This document shows positions 22,385 to 30,543 of a stretch of 43,434 nt of DNA, piece after piece. The DNA is taken from NCBI GenBank assembly GCA_964391865.1, contig CAYMNQ010000010.1, forward strand, positions 1 through 43,434. The letters run 5' to 3'. The position numbers were made by a program, and so were the translations under genes. A model generated the notes under the pieces. It did not search any database. It worked only from the letters and a program-made list of their open reading frames with translations, and had not been told where the DNA came from. The stretch comes from DASZQL01 sp964391865 (GTDB lineage: Bacteria; Planctomycetota; Phycisphaerae; Phycisphaerales; UBA1924). Each line of letters opens with the position of its first letter. Position 1 is the first letter of the stretch.

Positions 22385-24289
22385 ATGTGCGGCCTCTTCG
22401 GCATCGCGACCGCCGCCGGGCGACGGATCGAACTGTCTGACCGACAGATCGAGTCGCTGCGCGATCGGCTCGCGCACCGCGGCCCGGACTCCGCCGGCCT
22501 GTGGCGGGGCCACACCGCCGCGCTCGCTCACCGACGGCTCGTCGTCATCGATCCGTCCGAGAGCGCCAACCAGCCGATGCGCTCCCCCGCGCTCCCGCTC
22601 ACGGGCGATGCGCCGGGGCGCTACGTCCTCGTATACAACGGCGAGCTCTACAACGACGCCGAACTCCGCCGTGAGCTCGGCGCGCTGGGCATCCAGTTCC
22701 GCACCCGCAGCGACACCGAAACCGTCTTGCTCGCGCTCATGTTCTGGGGCTCCGCCGCGCTCGCGCGCTTCCGCGGAATGTTCGCTCTCGCCCTCTGCGA
22801 CACGCGCGAGAACACGCTCCTCCTCGCGCGCGACCCGCTGGGCATCAAGCCGCTCTACTTCCACGCAAGCGATGCGCAGCTCATCTTCGCCAGCGAAGTC
22901 AGCGCGATCCTCGCGCACCCCGATGTCACCGCCGCGCCGAACCTCGCGATGGTCAGCGCGTACCTCACCACCATCCGCACCGTCCTCGGCAACATGACGC
23001 TCTTCGACGGCATCTTCGCCCTCGCCCCGGGGCAAATGGCGCTCGCGGAACTCTCCGGCGACTCGCCTGTCGTGCGCGTCACGAGCTACACGCCGAGCGC
23101 CGGCGCGATCGAGATGTTCGATGCCGACCACGCCGCCGAGCGCGTCCGAGCCGCCGTCATGGACTCGGTGCATCGGCACCTCCGCGCCGACGTCCCGACG
23201 TGCGCGCTCCTCTCGGGCGGCTTGGACAGCACGATCACCACGCTGCTCGCGCAGCGCGAACTCGCGGACCTCCGCACGTACTGCGCCGGCAGCCCCGTCC
23301 CGCCCGAGTGCTCGCACAATCTCGCGGACGACGACCTCGCGATGGCGCGCCGTGTCGCCCAGCTCCTCGGCACCAATCACGCCGAAGCCCATGTCACGCG
23401 CGAAGTGTTTCTCGAACGCTGGCCGTGGATGGTCGATCAACTCGCCTCACCCCTTTCAACGCCCAACGAAGTCGCGATCCACGCCGTCGCGTCGCGCCTC
23501 CGCGCCGACGGATGCGTCGTCACCATCTCGGGCGAGGGCGCGGACGAACTCTTCGCTGGCTACGAGATTCCCCTGACGGCGGCCGCGAACTACCTCGCCT
23601 CGCCCAACCGCATGAAAAGCCCGGGCCGCTTTGAGATCGAGAACGCATGTTGGGTGCCGCCCGAGCTGAAAGTCGGCGTGATCCAGCCGCGCGTCTGGCG
23701 GGCGCTCGACGAAGACGCATGGCTGCTCGACTTCGCCGAGGACCAGTTCAACGCCGCGCTCGACGACTCCAACGGCGAGCACACCCTCGAGACGCACCTC
23801 CGCATGCAGCGCCGCATCAATCTCACCGGGCTGCTCCAGCGCCTCGACACCGCGACGATGCTCGCGGGCGTCGAGGGCCGCACGCCCTTCGCCGATATCG
23901 CCGTCGCGGCGGCGGCGGCCAGCACGCCGATGTCGATGAAGTTCCGGCGCGAAGATGAACCGTGCCATCGAAGTCTGAAAGCTGACTTCGATGGCACGGG
24001 GTACAAAGAAGGTGCGGTGGTCGCTACGCGCAGCGGCACGAAGATCGTTCTGCGCGAAGCATTCGCCGATCAAGTGCCGCAGTTCGTCCTCGACCGTCCG
24101 AAGGCGAGCTTCCCGCTCCCGTTCCAAGGGTGGATGCGCGACATGGCGCCGATGCTGCGCGAGAGCGCCTTCGCCCGCGCGATCTTCAACGATGCCGCCA
24201 TCGAAGCCGTCTGCCAGCAGCCGCTGCAGCTCTGGCACCTCGCGTGGCCGATGCTGAACCTGGCGCTGTGGGGCCGGCGCTGGGGGTGA
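22385..24289 (+). CDS. asnB: Asparagine synthase (glutamine-hydrolysing) with palindromic insertion
   Basis: A 634-residue two-domain enzyme. The N-terminal glutaminase begins Met-Cys2-Gly-Leu-Phe-Gly, with the catalytic Cys2, LAHRGPDSAGLW, YNGELYND and TRSDTETVL. The synthetase half carries the PP-loop ALLSGGLDSTITTLL (near 274-288), TISGEGADELFAGYE and RVEGRTPFAD-like GVEGRTPFADIAVA. It makes asparagine, or amidates another substrate, using glutamine and ATP. E. coli AsnB is 554 residues. About 26 of the extra residues (523-548) come from a 40-bp palindromic element inserted in frame between KFRRED and GTKIVLREAF. Key motifs are intact. The start is fixed by Cys2. Confidence 0.93.
   Translation: MCGLFGIATAAGRRIELSDRQIESLRDRLAHRGPDSAGLWRGHTAALAHRRLVVIDPSESANQPMRSPALPLTGDAPGRYVLVYNGELYNDAELRRELGALGIQFRTRSDTETVLLALMFWGSAALARFRGMFALALCDTRENTLLLARDPLGIKPLYFHASDAQLIFASEVSAILAHPDVTAAPNLAMVSAYLTTIRTVLGNMTLFDGIFALAPGQMALAELSGDSPVVRVTSYTPSAGAIEMFDADHAAERVRAAVMDSVHRHLRADVPTCALLSGGLDSTITTLLAQRELADLRTYCAGSPVPPECSHNLADDDLAMARRVAQLLGTNHAEAHVTREVFLERWPWMVDQLASPLSTPNEVAIHAVASRLRADGCVVTISGEGADELFAGYEIPLTAAANYLASPNRMKSPGRFEIENACWVPPELKVGVIQPRVWRALDEDAWLLDFAEDQFNAALDDSNGEHTLETHLRMQRRINLTGLLQRLDTATMLAGVEGRTPFADIAVAAAAASTPMSMKFRREDEPCHRSLKADFDGTGYKEGAVVATRSGTKIVLREAFADQVPQFVLDRPKASFPLPFQGWMRDMAPMLRESAFARAIFNDAAIEAVCQQPLQLWHLAWPMLNLALWGRRWG
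23960..23999. repeat. Palindromic element inside asnB (16-bp perfect arms)
   Basis: ccgtgccatcgaagtc (23960-23975) pairs exactly with gacttcgatggcacgg (23984-23999) around tgaaagct. The element stays in frame and codes PCHRSLKADFDGTG, absent from other asparagine synthetases as I know them. The long arms suggest a mobile or formerly mobile palindrome. Confidence 0.9.
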
Positions 24290-24524
24290 TGGGTTCGCGA
24301 GCGCGATGCCGCGCCGCCGCGGGCCGAAGCTGAAACCGATTGCATCACCCGATCGGATTCCACGCCAGTCGGCTGCTAATTCTGTAAGTCTTTGTTATGC
24401 AAGCACTTGCATGCTGAGTTGTTGAATCCGGCGCTCCGTCAGGCCCGAAGAGCGGGCCGACGTGTGGAGCGGCGGCGGAGCGGAGTCAGCACCGCCGCCG
24501 GCCCAACCAGAAGGAGATGACGGA
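24290..24524 (+). promoter_or_regulatory. Leader of the PEP-CTERM-like gene with dyad
   Basis: A 16-bp dyad, atgcaag-ca-cttgcat, lies at 24397-24412 in an A/T-richer patch that is the likely promoter region. A ggccc/gggcc hairpin follows near 24442-24460. AAGGAGATGA at 24511-24520 is a strong ribosome site for the ATG at 24525. Confidence 0.5.
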
Positions 24525-25202
24525 ATGCTGAAGAGAGTTATTGCATTGGCCGCCGGCGCTCTGTGTGTGTCGAGCGCCGCGCACGCGGCACCGGTCCAGC
24601 TCATCGGCGGGCAGACGAACGTGGTGCTCGACACCGCGGCGCTCGCCGCCGCGGCCAGCCTCACGCTGTCGGGTGTCTCACCTGACGTGATCGCGCCAGG
24701 CTCGCTCCCCGGCTCGGTCGCGTTCGGCATCAACCCGCGCACCGCCACGCCGCCCGCCCTGTCGACCACGTTCGCTTACGACACCGACGATTTCCTCGGC
24801 ACGTTCTCCGGGCGCATCGAGCACGCCGGCTCGGTCTTCTTCAACGCGGGCACGGTGGAGGTGGGTGATTTCACCATCGCGTTCGACGCAGCCCGCGTCG
24901 GCACGCTGGGCGGAGCGGCCAGCGGGTTCTACGTCGAGAGCACCGCGGGCATCCCCGCGATCCTCTTTGATATCGAAGCGCCGACCACCCTCGTCGCCAG
25001 CGCCGCCGAACTGCGCATCGGCGCGGACCTCCTCGTCTCGCCCGAGTTCGGCTCGTTCCTGTTCACTCAGGGGCTGTCGACCGTGAATCTGTCGGGCGTC
25101 GATGTGGGCGATGCGCTCGTCGAGGGCATCGTGCCTTCGCCCGCGGGCGTCTCGCTCGCGGCGGGCGTCGCGCTCGCCGCGCTCCGCCGCCGGCGCGCGT
25201 AA
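24525..25202 (+). CDS. Exported protein with PEP-CTERM-like sorting signal
   Basis: A 225-residue protein. A classic signal peptide, MLKRVIALAAGALCVSSAAH followed by Ala, is cleaved before APVQLIGG. The middle is beta-rich, low in Lys and Cys, with repeated Gly/Ala/Thr/Val. The C-terminus is VPSPAGVSLAAGVALAALRR followed by Arg-Arg-Ala: a Pro-Ser-Pro motif, hydrophobic helix and basic tail. This is the Phycisphaerae variant of the PEP-CTERM signal that is processed by exosortase, so the protein is likely surface-exposed or attached to matrix. The function is otherwise unknown. It has a strong ribosome site and its own leader. Two hairpins follow the stop. Confidence 0.8.
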   Translation: MLKRVIALAAGALCVSSAAHAAPVQLIGGQTNVVLDTAALAAAASLTLSGVSPDVIAPGSLPGSVAFGINPRTATPPALSTTFAYDTDDFLGTFSGRIEHAGSVFFNAGTVEVGDFTIAFDAARVGTLGGAASGFYVESTAGIPAILFDIEAPTTLVASAAELRIGADLLVSPEFGSFLFTQGLSTVNLSGVDVGDALVEGIVPSPAGVSLAAGVALAALRRRRA

Positions 25203-25220
25203 CCGCGGCACCTCCTACCC

Positions 25221-25280
25221 CACGCCGACCTCGGCGTGCGATCACTTCCTCATCGCGGCCCGCGCGAACAGCGCGGGCCG
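25221..25280 (+). terminator. Two strong hairpins after the PEP-CTERM-like gene
   Basis: cacgccga-cc-tcggcgtg (25221-25238) and cggcccgcgc-gaaca-gcgcgggccg (25256-25280) are both perfect. There is no U-run, as is common for transcript ends in GC-rich bacteria. Confidence 0.6.
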
Positions 25281-25303
25281 TGACTTCAACCGGGGGCAAG
25301 GAA

Positions 25304-25430
25304 TGAGAAGGCATCAAGGCAACAAGCCATCAAGGCACCAAGCGAAAGAGAAACGCCCGCGATCTCGCGCGGGCGCTCCAAGATCTTCTTCACTTGATGG
25401 CTTGATGCCTCGGTGCCTCGATGCCTTCTC
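25304..25430. repeat. Composite inverted element with GCATCAAG arms and central hairpin, copy A
   Basis: Left arm with aaggcatcaaggcaacaagc and catcaaggcaccaag; right arm with cacttgatggcttgatgcct and cggtgcctcgatgcctt. The centre is aaacgcccgcgatctcgcgc followed by gggcg, a GC hairpin. It lies between convergent genes and so may act as a two-way terminator. Copy B is at 26741-26875, and one arm alone lies inside mnmG. Confidence 0.8.
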
Positions 25431-26007
25431 AATGCACCAGCGAATGCACGCGCTCGATCGTCTCGATCACCTGCCGCACTTGGAAGGGCTTCTTCAGGAA
25501 TCCCGCGAAGCCCTGCTGGCGGAGCTGGACCGCCTGACCATCGGTGAGCTTGCCGCTCATCGCCACAACGTGGCTGATGGCGAACTCCTCGTCGCCGCGG
25601 ATCAGCTGCGCGACGTGGCGTGAGTCGCCCTCGGCGAGGTGGATGTCAAGCAGGATCACATGCGGCTTGAACCGTTCGCATTCGATCCCCGCCTCGAAGC
25701 CGGAATGCGCGATCTTCACCTCGTACCCCGCCTGCTCGGCGAGGATCTTCTGGAGAAGCCCCGTGATCTCGCGCTCGTCGTCGACGACCAGCACGCGGGT
25801 CTTACCAGACATCACGCCGTCGAGCGGGATGCCGTGGGCCTTCATGAACTGGATGAGGTTATTGAGAGGGATCCGCCGGTCTTTCGAGCCGGGGATGCGG
25901 TAGCCCTTGAGCTGACCGGAATCGAACCATTTGGAGACGGTGCGCGGCGCCACATTGCAAATGCGTGCGACCTCGCCCGTCGTGAGGACATCCTTTTCCG
26001 GCGGCAT
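25429..26007 (-). CDS. Response regulator with N-terminal excisionase-type helix-turn-helix
   Basis: A 192-residue protein. Residues 6-57 are a MerR/excisionase-like DNA-binding domain: LTTGEVARICNVAPRTVSKW, YRIPGSKDRRIPLNNLIQFM. Residues 70-190 are a receiver with the full phosphorylation set: Asp76-Asp77, phospho-acceptor Asp121 (VILLDIHLAEGD), Ser151 (VVAMSG) and Lys172/173 (FLKKPF). HTH before the receiver is the reverse of the usual order and is a pattern I associate with planctomycetes. The ATG at 26007 has AGGTG upstream; the frame extends to 26178 without family features. No histidine kinase is adjacent, so its partner is elsewhere. Confidence 0.85.
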   Translation of the reverse strand: MPPEKDVLTTGEVARICNVAPRTVSKWFDSGQLKGYRIPGSKDRRIPLNNLIQFMKAHGIPLDGVMSGKTRVLVVDDEREITGLLQKILAEQAGYEVKIAHSGFEAGIECERFKPHVILLDIHLAEGDSRHVAQLIRGDEEFAISHVVAMSGKLTDGQAVQLRQQGFAGFLKKPFQVRQVIETIERVHSLVH

Positions 26008-26224
26008 CTCTGCACCTCGCTCGCACCGGCCATCCGTGGCAGTCCCGCCAAGCCGATCCGAAAAAGCAGGATCGGGGCCGAGCGGTGAGTTCATCGGCGC
26101 GAACGGCAGCCGTCTTAAGCGGCAGATCCTGCCCGCGCGGCGAAATCGCGCGAACCCGCCCGGAGCGCGGGGTTTCACTCAAGAATCAGCGGAATCCGAG
26201 GGGCGAGCGGGCGATAACTCGGCG

Positions 26225-26716
26225 CTACCGGCGCGGCAGGAAACCGCTCAGGTCGATGATGAACATCGACACGCTCGACGCCGCGATCGCGGCGTCGACA
26301 AACGCCGGCACGCCGCCGGGCCACAGCCCGGGCAGGCGCGAGATCACGATCAGCATTAGCGGCATGAAGACCAGCCATTGCAGCGCCGGCTTCGCCCACT
26401 TCGACGCGCGCAGCTTCGGGCGCGCGTGGACCAGCGGGTCCTCCGGCTCGCCCACGTCCACCTCCGACCAGTCGATGTCCACCGAGTCGCTGCGGTTGCG
26501 GTCGAGAAGCCGGCGCGCGAGTTCGACATCGCGGTGCCGCACGCGCACGTGGATCGCGTCGCCCAGCGCCGGCGCGGCGTAGCCCAGCGTCGTGCCGACG
26601 ATCGACTCGACGTACACGGGTATATCCTCGGCCCGCAACGCGGCGGCGATCGTCTCCGCTTCAAAGTAGTTGAACGCGGTGGTCAGAGAGACGAGCGCGT
26701 CGGGGTCTTGGGGCAT
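26225..26716 (-). CDS. DUF2007-like membrane protein
   Basis: A 163-residue protein. The first 75 residues, with FNYFEAETIAAALRAEDIPV and later DAIHVRVRHRDVELARRLL, look like the DUF2007 domain, a small alpha-beta (ACT-like) module thought to be a signal transducer. An acidic linker follows, then two hydrophobic helices (LQWLVFMPLMLIVISRL and VDAAIAASSVSMFIIDL) near the C-terminus, ending in Pro-Arg-Arg. The ATG at 26716 is preferred to a TTG at 26743. No ribosome site is obvious. The function is unknown. It lies between the HTH/receiver gene and copy B of the composite repeat. Confidence 0.7.
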   Translation of the reverse strand: MPQDPDALVSLTTAFNYFEAETIAAALRAEDIPVYVESIVGTTLGYAAPALGDAIHVRVRHRDVELARRLLDRNRSDSVDIDWSEVDVGEPEDPLVHARPKLRASKWAKPALQWLVFMPLMLIVISRLPGLWPGGVPAFVDAAIAASSVSMFIIDLSGFLPRR

Positions 26717-26740
26717 GCGGGATTGTAGGGAGCATGCGGG

Positions 26741-26875
26741 CAAGAGGCATCAAGCCATCAAGCCATCTAGGCACCGAGTGAAAGAAAAACGCCCGCGATT
26801 GGCAGCGGGCGTCCGGACCGTCTTCACTTGATGCCGTGATGGCTCGATGCCTTGATGCCTCGATACCTCCAGCGC
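26741..26875. repeat. Composite inverted element with GCATCAAG arms and central hairpin, copy B
   Basis: Same architecture as 25304-25430: left arm caagaggcatcaagccatca, central aaaaacgcccgcgattggca then gcgggcgtcc, and right arm tcttcacttgatgccgtgat with ggctcgatgccttgatgcct. It ends exactly at the stop of the M42 peptidase gene. Confidence 0.8.
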
Positions 26876-27952
26876 TCACTTCACCGTCGGCAGCCACGCG
26901 GCGAGGAGGTCGCACGCCGACTGAAGATCGTCCTTGTGGCACATCTCGGTGACGGTGTGGATGTAGCGCACACCGACCACGAGACCGGCCGCTCGGCAGC
27001 CGCCCATCGCCTGCTGCACCGCGCCGCCGTCCTGCCCGCCGCGGGCGAGGATGGTGCGCTGGTGCTTGATGCGGTTCTTCTTCGCCACCGCTTCGAGTTC
27101 GTCGATGAGCGTGTAGTCACTGATGAGCGAGGAATCCATGATGTGCAGGCCGCAGCCGTTGCCCTGGATGGTGACGGCTTCTTCCTTCGGCACGCCCGGC
27201 GTATCGCACGAGAGCGTCACGTCAAGCCCGATGCCGATATCCGGCTGGACCGCGCTCGCGGCGGTCTTCGCGCCGCGCAGCCCGACTTCCTCCTGCACCG
27301 TGAACGCCGAGAAAATCTCGCATGAGTGGGGCGTCTTCGCGTCGTGCAGCGCGCGCACGCTTTCGATCCCCAGCCAGCAGGCGATACGGTTGTCGAGCGC
27401 CTTGCTCACGAGCTTGTCGCCCATCTGCATGAACGGCTCGTGCAGGACGACCATGTCGCCCACGCGGACCACGCGCTTCACCTTCGCGCCGGGCATGCCC
27501 AGGTCGACCATGAACTCCTTGACCTCGGGGATTTTCTTCTTGTCTTCCTCGGAGGCGATGTGGACCGGACGGCCGCCGGGGTTCATCACGCCGGGGAGCA
27601 TGCCGTCGTCCTTGGTGCAGACGAGCACGCGCCGCGAGAAGAGGTTGCGCGTATCGAACCCGCCCGCGGCGTTGAGCCGGATGAACCCCGCGTCGTCGAT
27701 GTGGGAGACGTAGAACCCGATCTCGTCCATGTGGCACGCCATCATCACGCGCGTGGGTATCTCGCGCGGCTCTTTGATCGGCTTGCCGCCCTTCCCGCGC
27801 GGCGCGCGATAGCAGATCAGCGAGCCCATCGGGTCGGTGGTCATGTCGTCGAAGAGTTCTTCGGCTTCCTTGATGATGAGCGCCCGGACGCGCTCCTCGC
27901 GCCCCGGGATGCCGGGGGTCTCGCACAGACGCTTGAGCAGATCGATGTTCAC
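26876..27952 (-). CDS. M42 family metallo-aminopeptidase
   Basis: A 358-residue cytoplasmic peptidase of the tetrahedral (TET) or glutamyl-aminopeptidase type. The two-zinc site is visible: ACHMDEIGF (His74), SKALDNRIACW (Asp), FTVQEEVGLRGA (catalytic and metal Glu), GIGLDVTLS (Asp) and RYIHTVTEM (His). It trims amino acids from the N-terminus of peptides. The start is a GTG at 27952 with AAAGGA upstream. The frame stays open to 28216 through a TTC repeat that would encode poly-Glu, which I take as non-coding. The gene stands alone between repeat-rich gaps. Confidence 0.9.
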   Translation of the reverse strand: MNIDLLKRLCETPGIPGREERVRALIIKEAEELFDDMTTDPMGSLICYRAPRGKGGKPIKEPREIPTRVMMACHMDEIGFYVSHIDDAGFIRLNAAGGFDTRNLFSRRVLVCTKDDGMLPGVMNPGGRPVHIASEEDKKKIPEVKEFMVDLGMPGAKVKRVVRVGDMVVLHEPFMQMGDKLVSKALDNRIACWLGIESVRALHDAKTPHSCEIFSAFTVQEEVGLRGAKTAASAVQPDIGIGLDVTLSCDTPGVPKEEAVTIQGNGCGLHIMDSSLISDYTLIDELEAVAKKNRIKHQRTILARGGQDGGAVQQAMGGCRAAGLVVGVRYIHTVTEMCHKDDLQSACDLLAAWLPTVK

Positions 27953-28229
27953 GGCGGTGGTCCTTTGAATGAAGAGTGGATCAGCGTAGCCGATCCGCTC
28001 GGGCTCCGACTCCCTCAGCACTTGGGAGAGGGTTGGGGAGAGGGACACCGATGATGTCATTCGCTGGGTGCCGTGCAACGCCGCTTGGGCGATGCACGCT
28101 CCCGCCTTCGCTTCTTCTTCTTCTTCTTCTTCTTCTTCTTTGGCAATTTGTGGGAGAGCAAGGCAGGAGAGAAGAACGAGCGTGGATCGGCCTCCGAGCA
28201 GGCCGTTCCACGGCACCCGTCACGCGGAG
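27953..28229. repeat. 277-bp gap with TTC microsatellite and GGGAGAGGG repeat
   Basis: gggagagggttggggagagg (28024-28043) and about ten TTC triplets (28111-28141). The triplet run has a coding counterpart in mnmG. No gene is supported. Confidence 0.7.
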
Positions 28230-28961
28230 TCAGCGGATCACCACCCCCGCATGATTCGCAAAGCGCAGCCGGCGCACGCCGATGTAGACGAGCGTCTCGA
28301 AGACGAGCAGTCCGACGAAGAACCCGGCGATGGGCAGGAGCACTGGCCAAGTGATGGGGATGCCGCCGCCGATGGGCGCGGGGATGACGAAGAGCGGGTC
28401 GAGCGGGAGGCGCTGCCCCACGTGCCAGCCGATGCCGAGGAGCAACGCGGCGATGACCCAGCCGACAGAGGCGTGGGTGCAGACGGCGTCGGCGACGGCC
28501 CGCGAGATGCGCCACTGGCGCTGACGGCCGAAGAAGCGCACGCCGACGTGCTCGATGATCGTGAGGAGAATGAGAAGGAGGAACGTATTGCCGGCGAACG
28601 CGAGCGCGTACGTCCAGCGTGCTCCGTCCGGCGCGAGAGGGCCGGGGGCCAGCAGCATCGCGGTCACGATGGCGGTTGCGAGCAGGATGTTGCGCAGCAG
28701 GTGCGCTGCGCGGCGGCGAGGCTCGATGCGAACGTGGTCCCACGCGGAACGAGATCGGAGCATCAGAAGGTTGGTGTGGAGCGTTGCAACGATCCCGCCG
28801 CGCTGCTGCGCTGGTGTTCCCACGCGCTTCTTCGGGTGCGACTCCTCCAGCGCCGTCCCGCACTCCGGGCACGCGCCTTCTTCGCCCAGTCCGGCGAGGT
28901 CATAGCCGCACGACTCACAGAGGAAGGCGTCGGCGGCGGGGCGTTTCTCGGTGGGGGGCAT
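28230..28961 (-). CDS. Zinc-ribbon multi-pass membrane protein
   Basis: A 243-residue protein. A small zinc ribbon at the N-terminus has Cys15-x2-Cys18 (CESCGYDLAGL) and Cys31-x2-Cys34 (CPECG). Four hydrophobic helices follow: LLRNILLATAIVTAMLLAPG, YALAFAGNTFLLLILLTIIE, SVGWVIAALLLGIGWHVG and PVLLPIAGFFVGLLVFETLV. This layout is common among uncharacterised planctomycete membrane proteins. The ATG at 28961 fits the zinc ribbon. The frame is open further upstream to 29078 but without recognisable content. Divergent from the acetyltransferase gene, 88 bases away. Function unknown. Confidence 0.8.
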   Translation of the reverse strand: MPPTEKRPAADAFLCESCGYDLAGLGEEGACPECGTALEESHPKKRVGTPAQQRGGIVATLHTNLLMLRSRSAWDHVRIEPRRRAAHLLRNILLATAIVTAMLLAPGPLAPDGARWTYALAFAGNTFLLLILLTIIEHVGVRFFGRQRQWRISRAVADAVCTHASVGWVIAALLLGIGWHVGQRLPLDPLFVIPAPIGGGIPITWPVLLPIAGFFVGLLVFETLVYIGVRRLRFANHAGVVIR

Positions 28962-29049
28962 GGGGGCGTTCTCGGGCCGATCGGCGTGCAACGCGCTCGG
29001 CGGGCAGATACTATCCCGCCCCGTCGCCCGAGTATCGTGGAGGTTCCGC

Positions 29050-29511
29050 GTGATCCGCATCCAGCGCATCGAACCCAACTCGCCGCTGTACGCGCAGGAA
29101 CTCGACCTGCGCCAGCGCGTGCTGCTGGACCCGATCGCCTACTCGATCGAGCAGTTCCGCAGGGATTTTCCCGGCGCGGAGGAGAAGTTCGAGCACTTTG
29201 TCGCGGTGGTCGATCACCCGAAGGGCGAGCGCGTCGTCGGGTGCGTGTGCCTGCTGCCCAACTATCCGAAGAAGGGCGTGGCGAAGCTGATGCAGATGGC
29301 GGTCGACCCGCAGCGCCAGGGCGAGGGGATCGGGCGCTTGCTGGTCGCGGAGCTCGAACGGCGCGCCTTCGGCGAGTTGAACATCAAGGAACTCTTCTGC
29401 CACGCGCGCGACAACGCGACGAAGTTCTACGAGAAGCTCGAATGGAAGATCAGCGGCCCCGAGTTCCAGGAAGCGGGCGTCAAGCACTACAAAATGGTGT
29501 TCAAGGCGTAG
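29050..29511 (+). CDS. GNAT family N-acetyltransferase
   Basis: A 153-residue acetyltransferase. The acetyl-CoA site is MQMAVDPQRQGEGIGRLLVA (near 75-95, the V-x-x-x-x-Q/R-x-x-G-x-G/A motif), with ELFCHARDNATKFYEKLEWK typical of motif B. The N-terminus (RVLLDPIAYSIEQFRRDF) resembles the ElaA/YjcF-type subgroup. The substrate is unknown. The start is a GTG at 29050 with GGAGG six bases upstream, a strong site. It converges with tdk, leaving 19 bases between stops. Confidence 0.85.
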   Translation: MIRIQRIEPNSPLYAQELDLRQRVLLDPIAYSIEQFRRDFPGAEEKFEHFVAVVDHPKGERVVGCVCLLPNYPKKGVAKLMQMAVDPQRQGEGIGRLLVAELERRAFGELNIKELFCHARDNATKFYEKLEWKISGPEFQEAGVKHYKMVFKA

Positions 29512-29530
29512 CGCGGCGTTGTGCCGCCGC

Positions 29531-30094
29531 TCACGTCCCCGGCTCGAAGCACGCGCGGCAGCGCGGCTCGTATTGCCCCGCGCCGCCGACGGCGATCCGT
29601 TCGCTCGATGCGAACATCCGCTGCGAGTGGATCGCCGGGGCGCCGCAGCGGGCGCACGGCGCGGCGAGCCTGAGAATCTCATTGGCAACGGGGAGCAGTG
29701 ATCGGAACGGTTCGAAGAGTTCGCCGCGATGATCGCGCTCAAGGCCGGCAAGGACGCAGCACCGCCCGGCCGAAGCCAACGCCCGTGTTACGCCGACCAG
29801 TTCTTCACCGAAGAAGTGAGATTCATCGACCGCAACGATGCTCGCGTCGGTCGAGAGCTCCCCGATCTGCGCTGCCGCTGCGATCGGGAGAGCTCGGGCA
29901 GAGTGCCCGCCGTGAGCGCGGACCCAGCCGACGCCCGAGCGTGAATCCGAGGCTGGGCTGAAGAGGGCAACGGGGATGTCGCGCCGTCTCGCGTCCTGCA
30001 CCCGCCGGATCAGTTCGGTGGTTTTGCCCGCGAACATGCAGCCAATGATCAAACGCACCTCGCCGCGCGGAGCGGGTTGTCGGCCGTCGCTCAT
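29531..30094 (-). CDS. tdk: Thymidine kinase, type II
   Basis: A 187-residue kinase of the thymidine salvage pathway. The P-loop is IIGCMFAGKTTELIRRV (16-32), the catalytic Glu is in VAVDESHFF, and AGLERDHRGELFEPFRSLLP forms the thymidine-site lid. Two Cys pairs, CARCGAPA and CRACF, make the structural zinc site. All key residues are present, so it is active. The ATG at 30094 starts SDGRQPAPRGEVRLIIG. It follows the STAS-A gene by 31 bases on the same strand. A decayed copy of its first half lies further upstream at 30544-30954. Confidence 0.93.
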   Translation of the reverse strand: MSDGRQPAPRGEVRLIIGCMFAGKTTELIRRVQDARRRDIPVALFSPASDSRSGVGWVRAHGGHSARALPIAAAAQIGELSTDASIVAVDESHFFGEELVGVTRALASAGRCCVLAGLERDHRGELFEPFRSLLPVANEILRLAAPCARCGAPAIHSQRMFASSERIAVGGAGQYEPRCRACFEPGT

Positions 30095-30125
30095 GGCGGG
30101 AGCGTACCGGAGTCGGCAGGATCGG

Positions 30126-30449
30126 CTACTCCGGCTGATCGACCACTGAAACGAGTCGATCGATCCCGCCCGCGTGGAGGATCCCTTGGATCAAGGGCGG
30201 GACCGCGGCTAGGACCAGTTCACCGCTCGACTCGCGGAGTTGCTTGTGCACGCGGATGAGCGTCGACATCCCCGCCGACGACATGTAGGTGAGTCCGCTC
30301 ATGTCCAGGGTGATGCGCGCCGGCTTCAGTTCGGCCAGCCGGAAAAGTTCCTTCTCGAATGGCTCGTTTTCCGGACCGCCGAGCTTGCCCGAAAGGTTCA
30401 CGATGTAGCCGCTGTGGTTGCTTCCTGTCGACATCTCGAAGCTTTGCAT
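30126..30449 (-). CDS. STAS domain anti-sigma-factor antagonist, copy A
   Basis: A 107-residue single STAS domain. ARITLDMSGLTYMSSAGMST carries the Ser-Ser-Ala-Gly at the usual phosphorylation loop, followed by RVHKQLRESSGELVLAAVPP. Such proteins are switched by a kinase and bind anti-sigma factors. The ATG at 30449 has GAGGA nine bases upstream. It stops at 30126, 31 bases before tdk. It is about 85-90 percent identical to STAS-B by eye, as part of a tandem duplication. Confidence 0.88.
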   Translation of the reverse strand: MQSFEMSTGSNHSGYIVNLSGKLGGPENEPFEKELFRLAELKPARITLDMSGLTYMSSAGMSTLIRVHKQLRESSGELVLAAVPPLIQGILHAGGIDRLVSVVDQPE

Positions 30450-30543
30450 GGAGTCGGATCCTCTGCGGGTCATGGGGGCGTGAGCGAGCAGCTGCGCCGA
30501 GCGCGGCCGATTACTTGGTTTCAGCCAATGTAAGCAAGCGGAT

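Noticed and set aside
27953..28216. N-terminal extension of the M42 peptidase with poly-Glu
   Set aside because: The poly-Glu comes from the TTC microsatellite; GTG 27952 has a good ribosome site and matches the family start.
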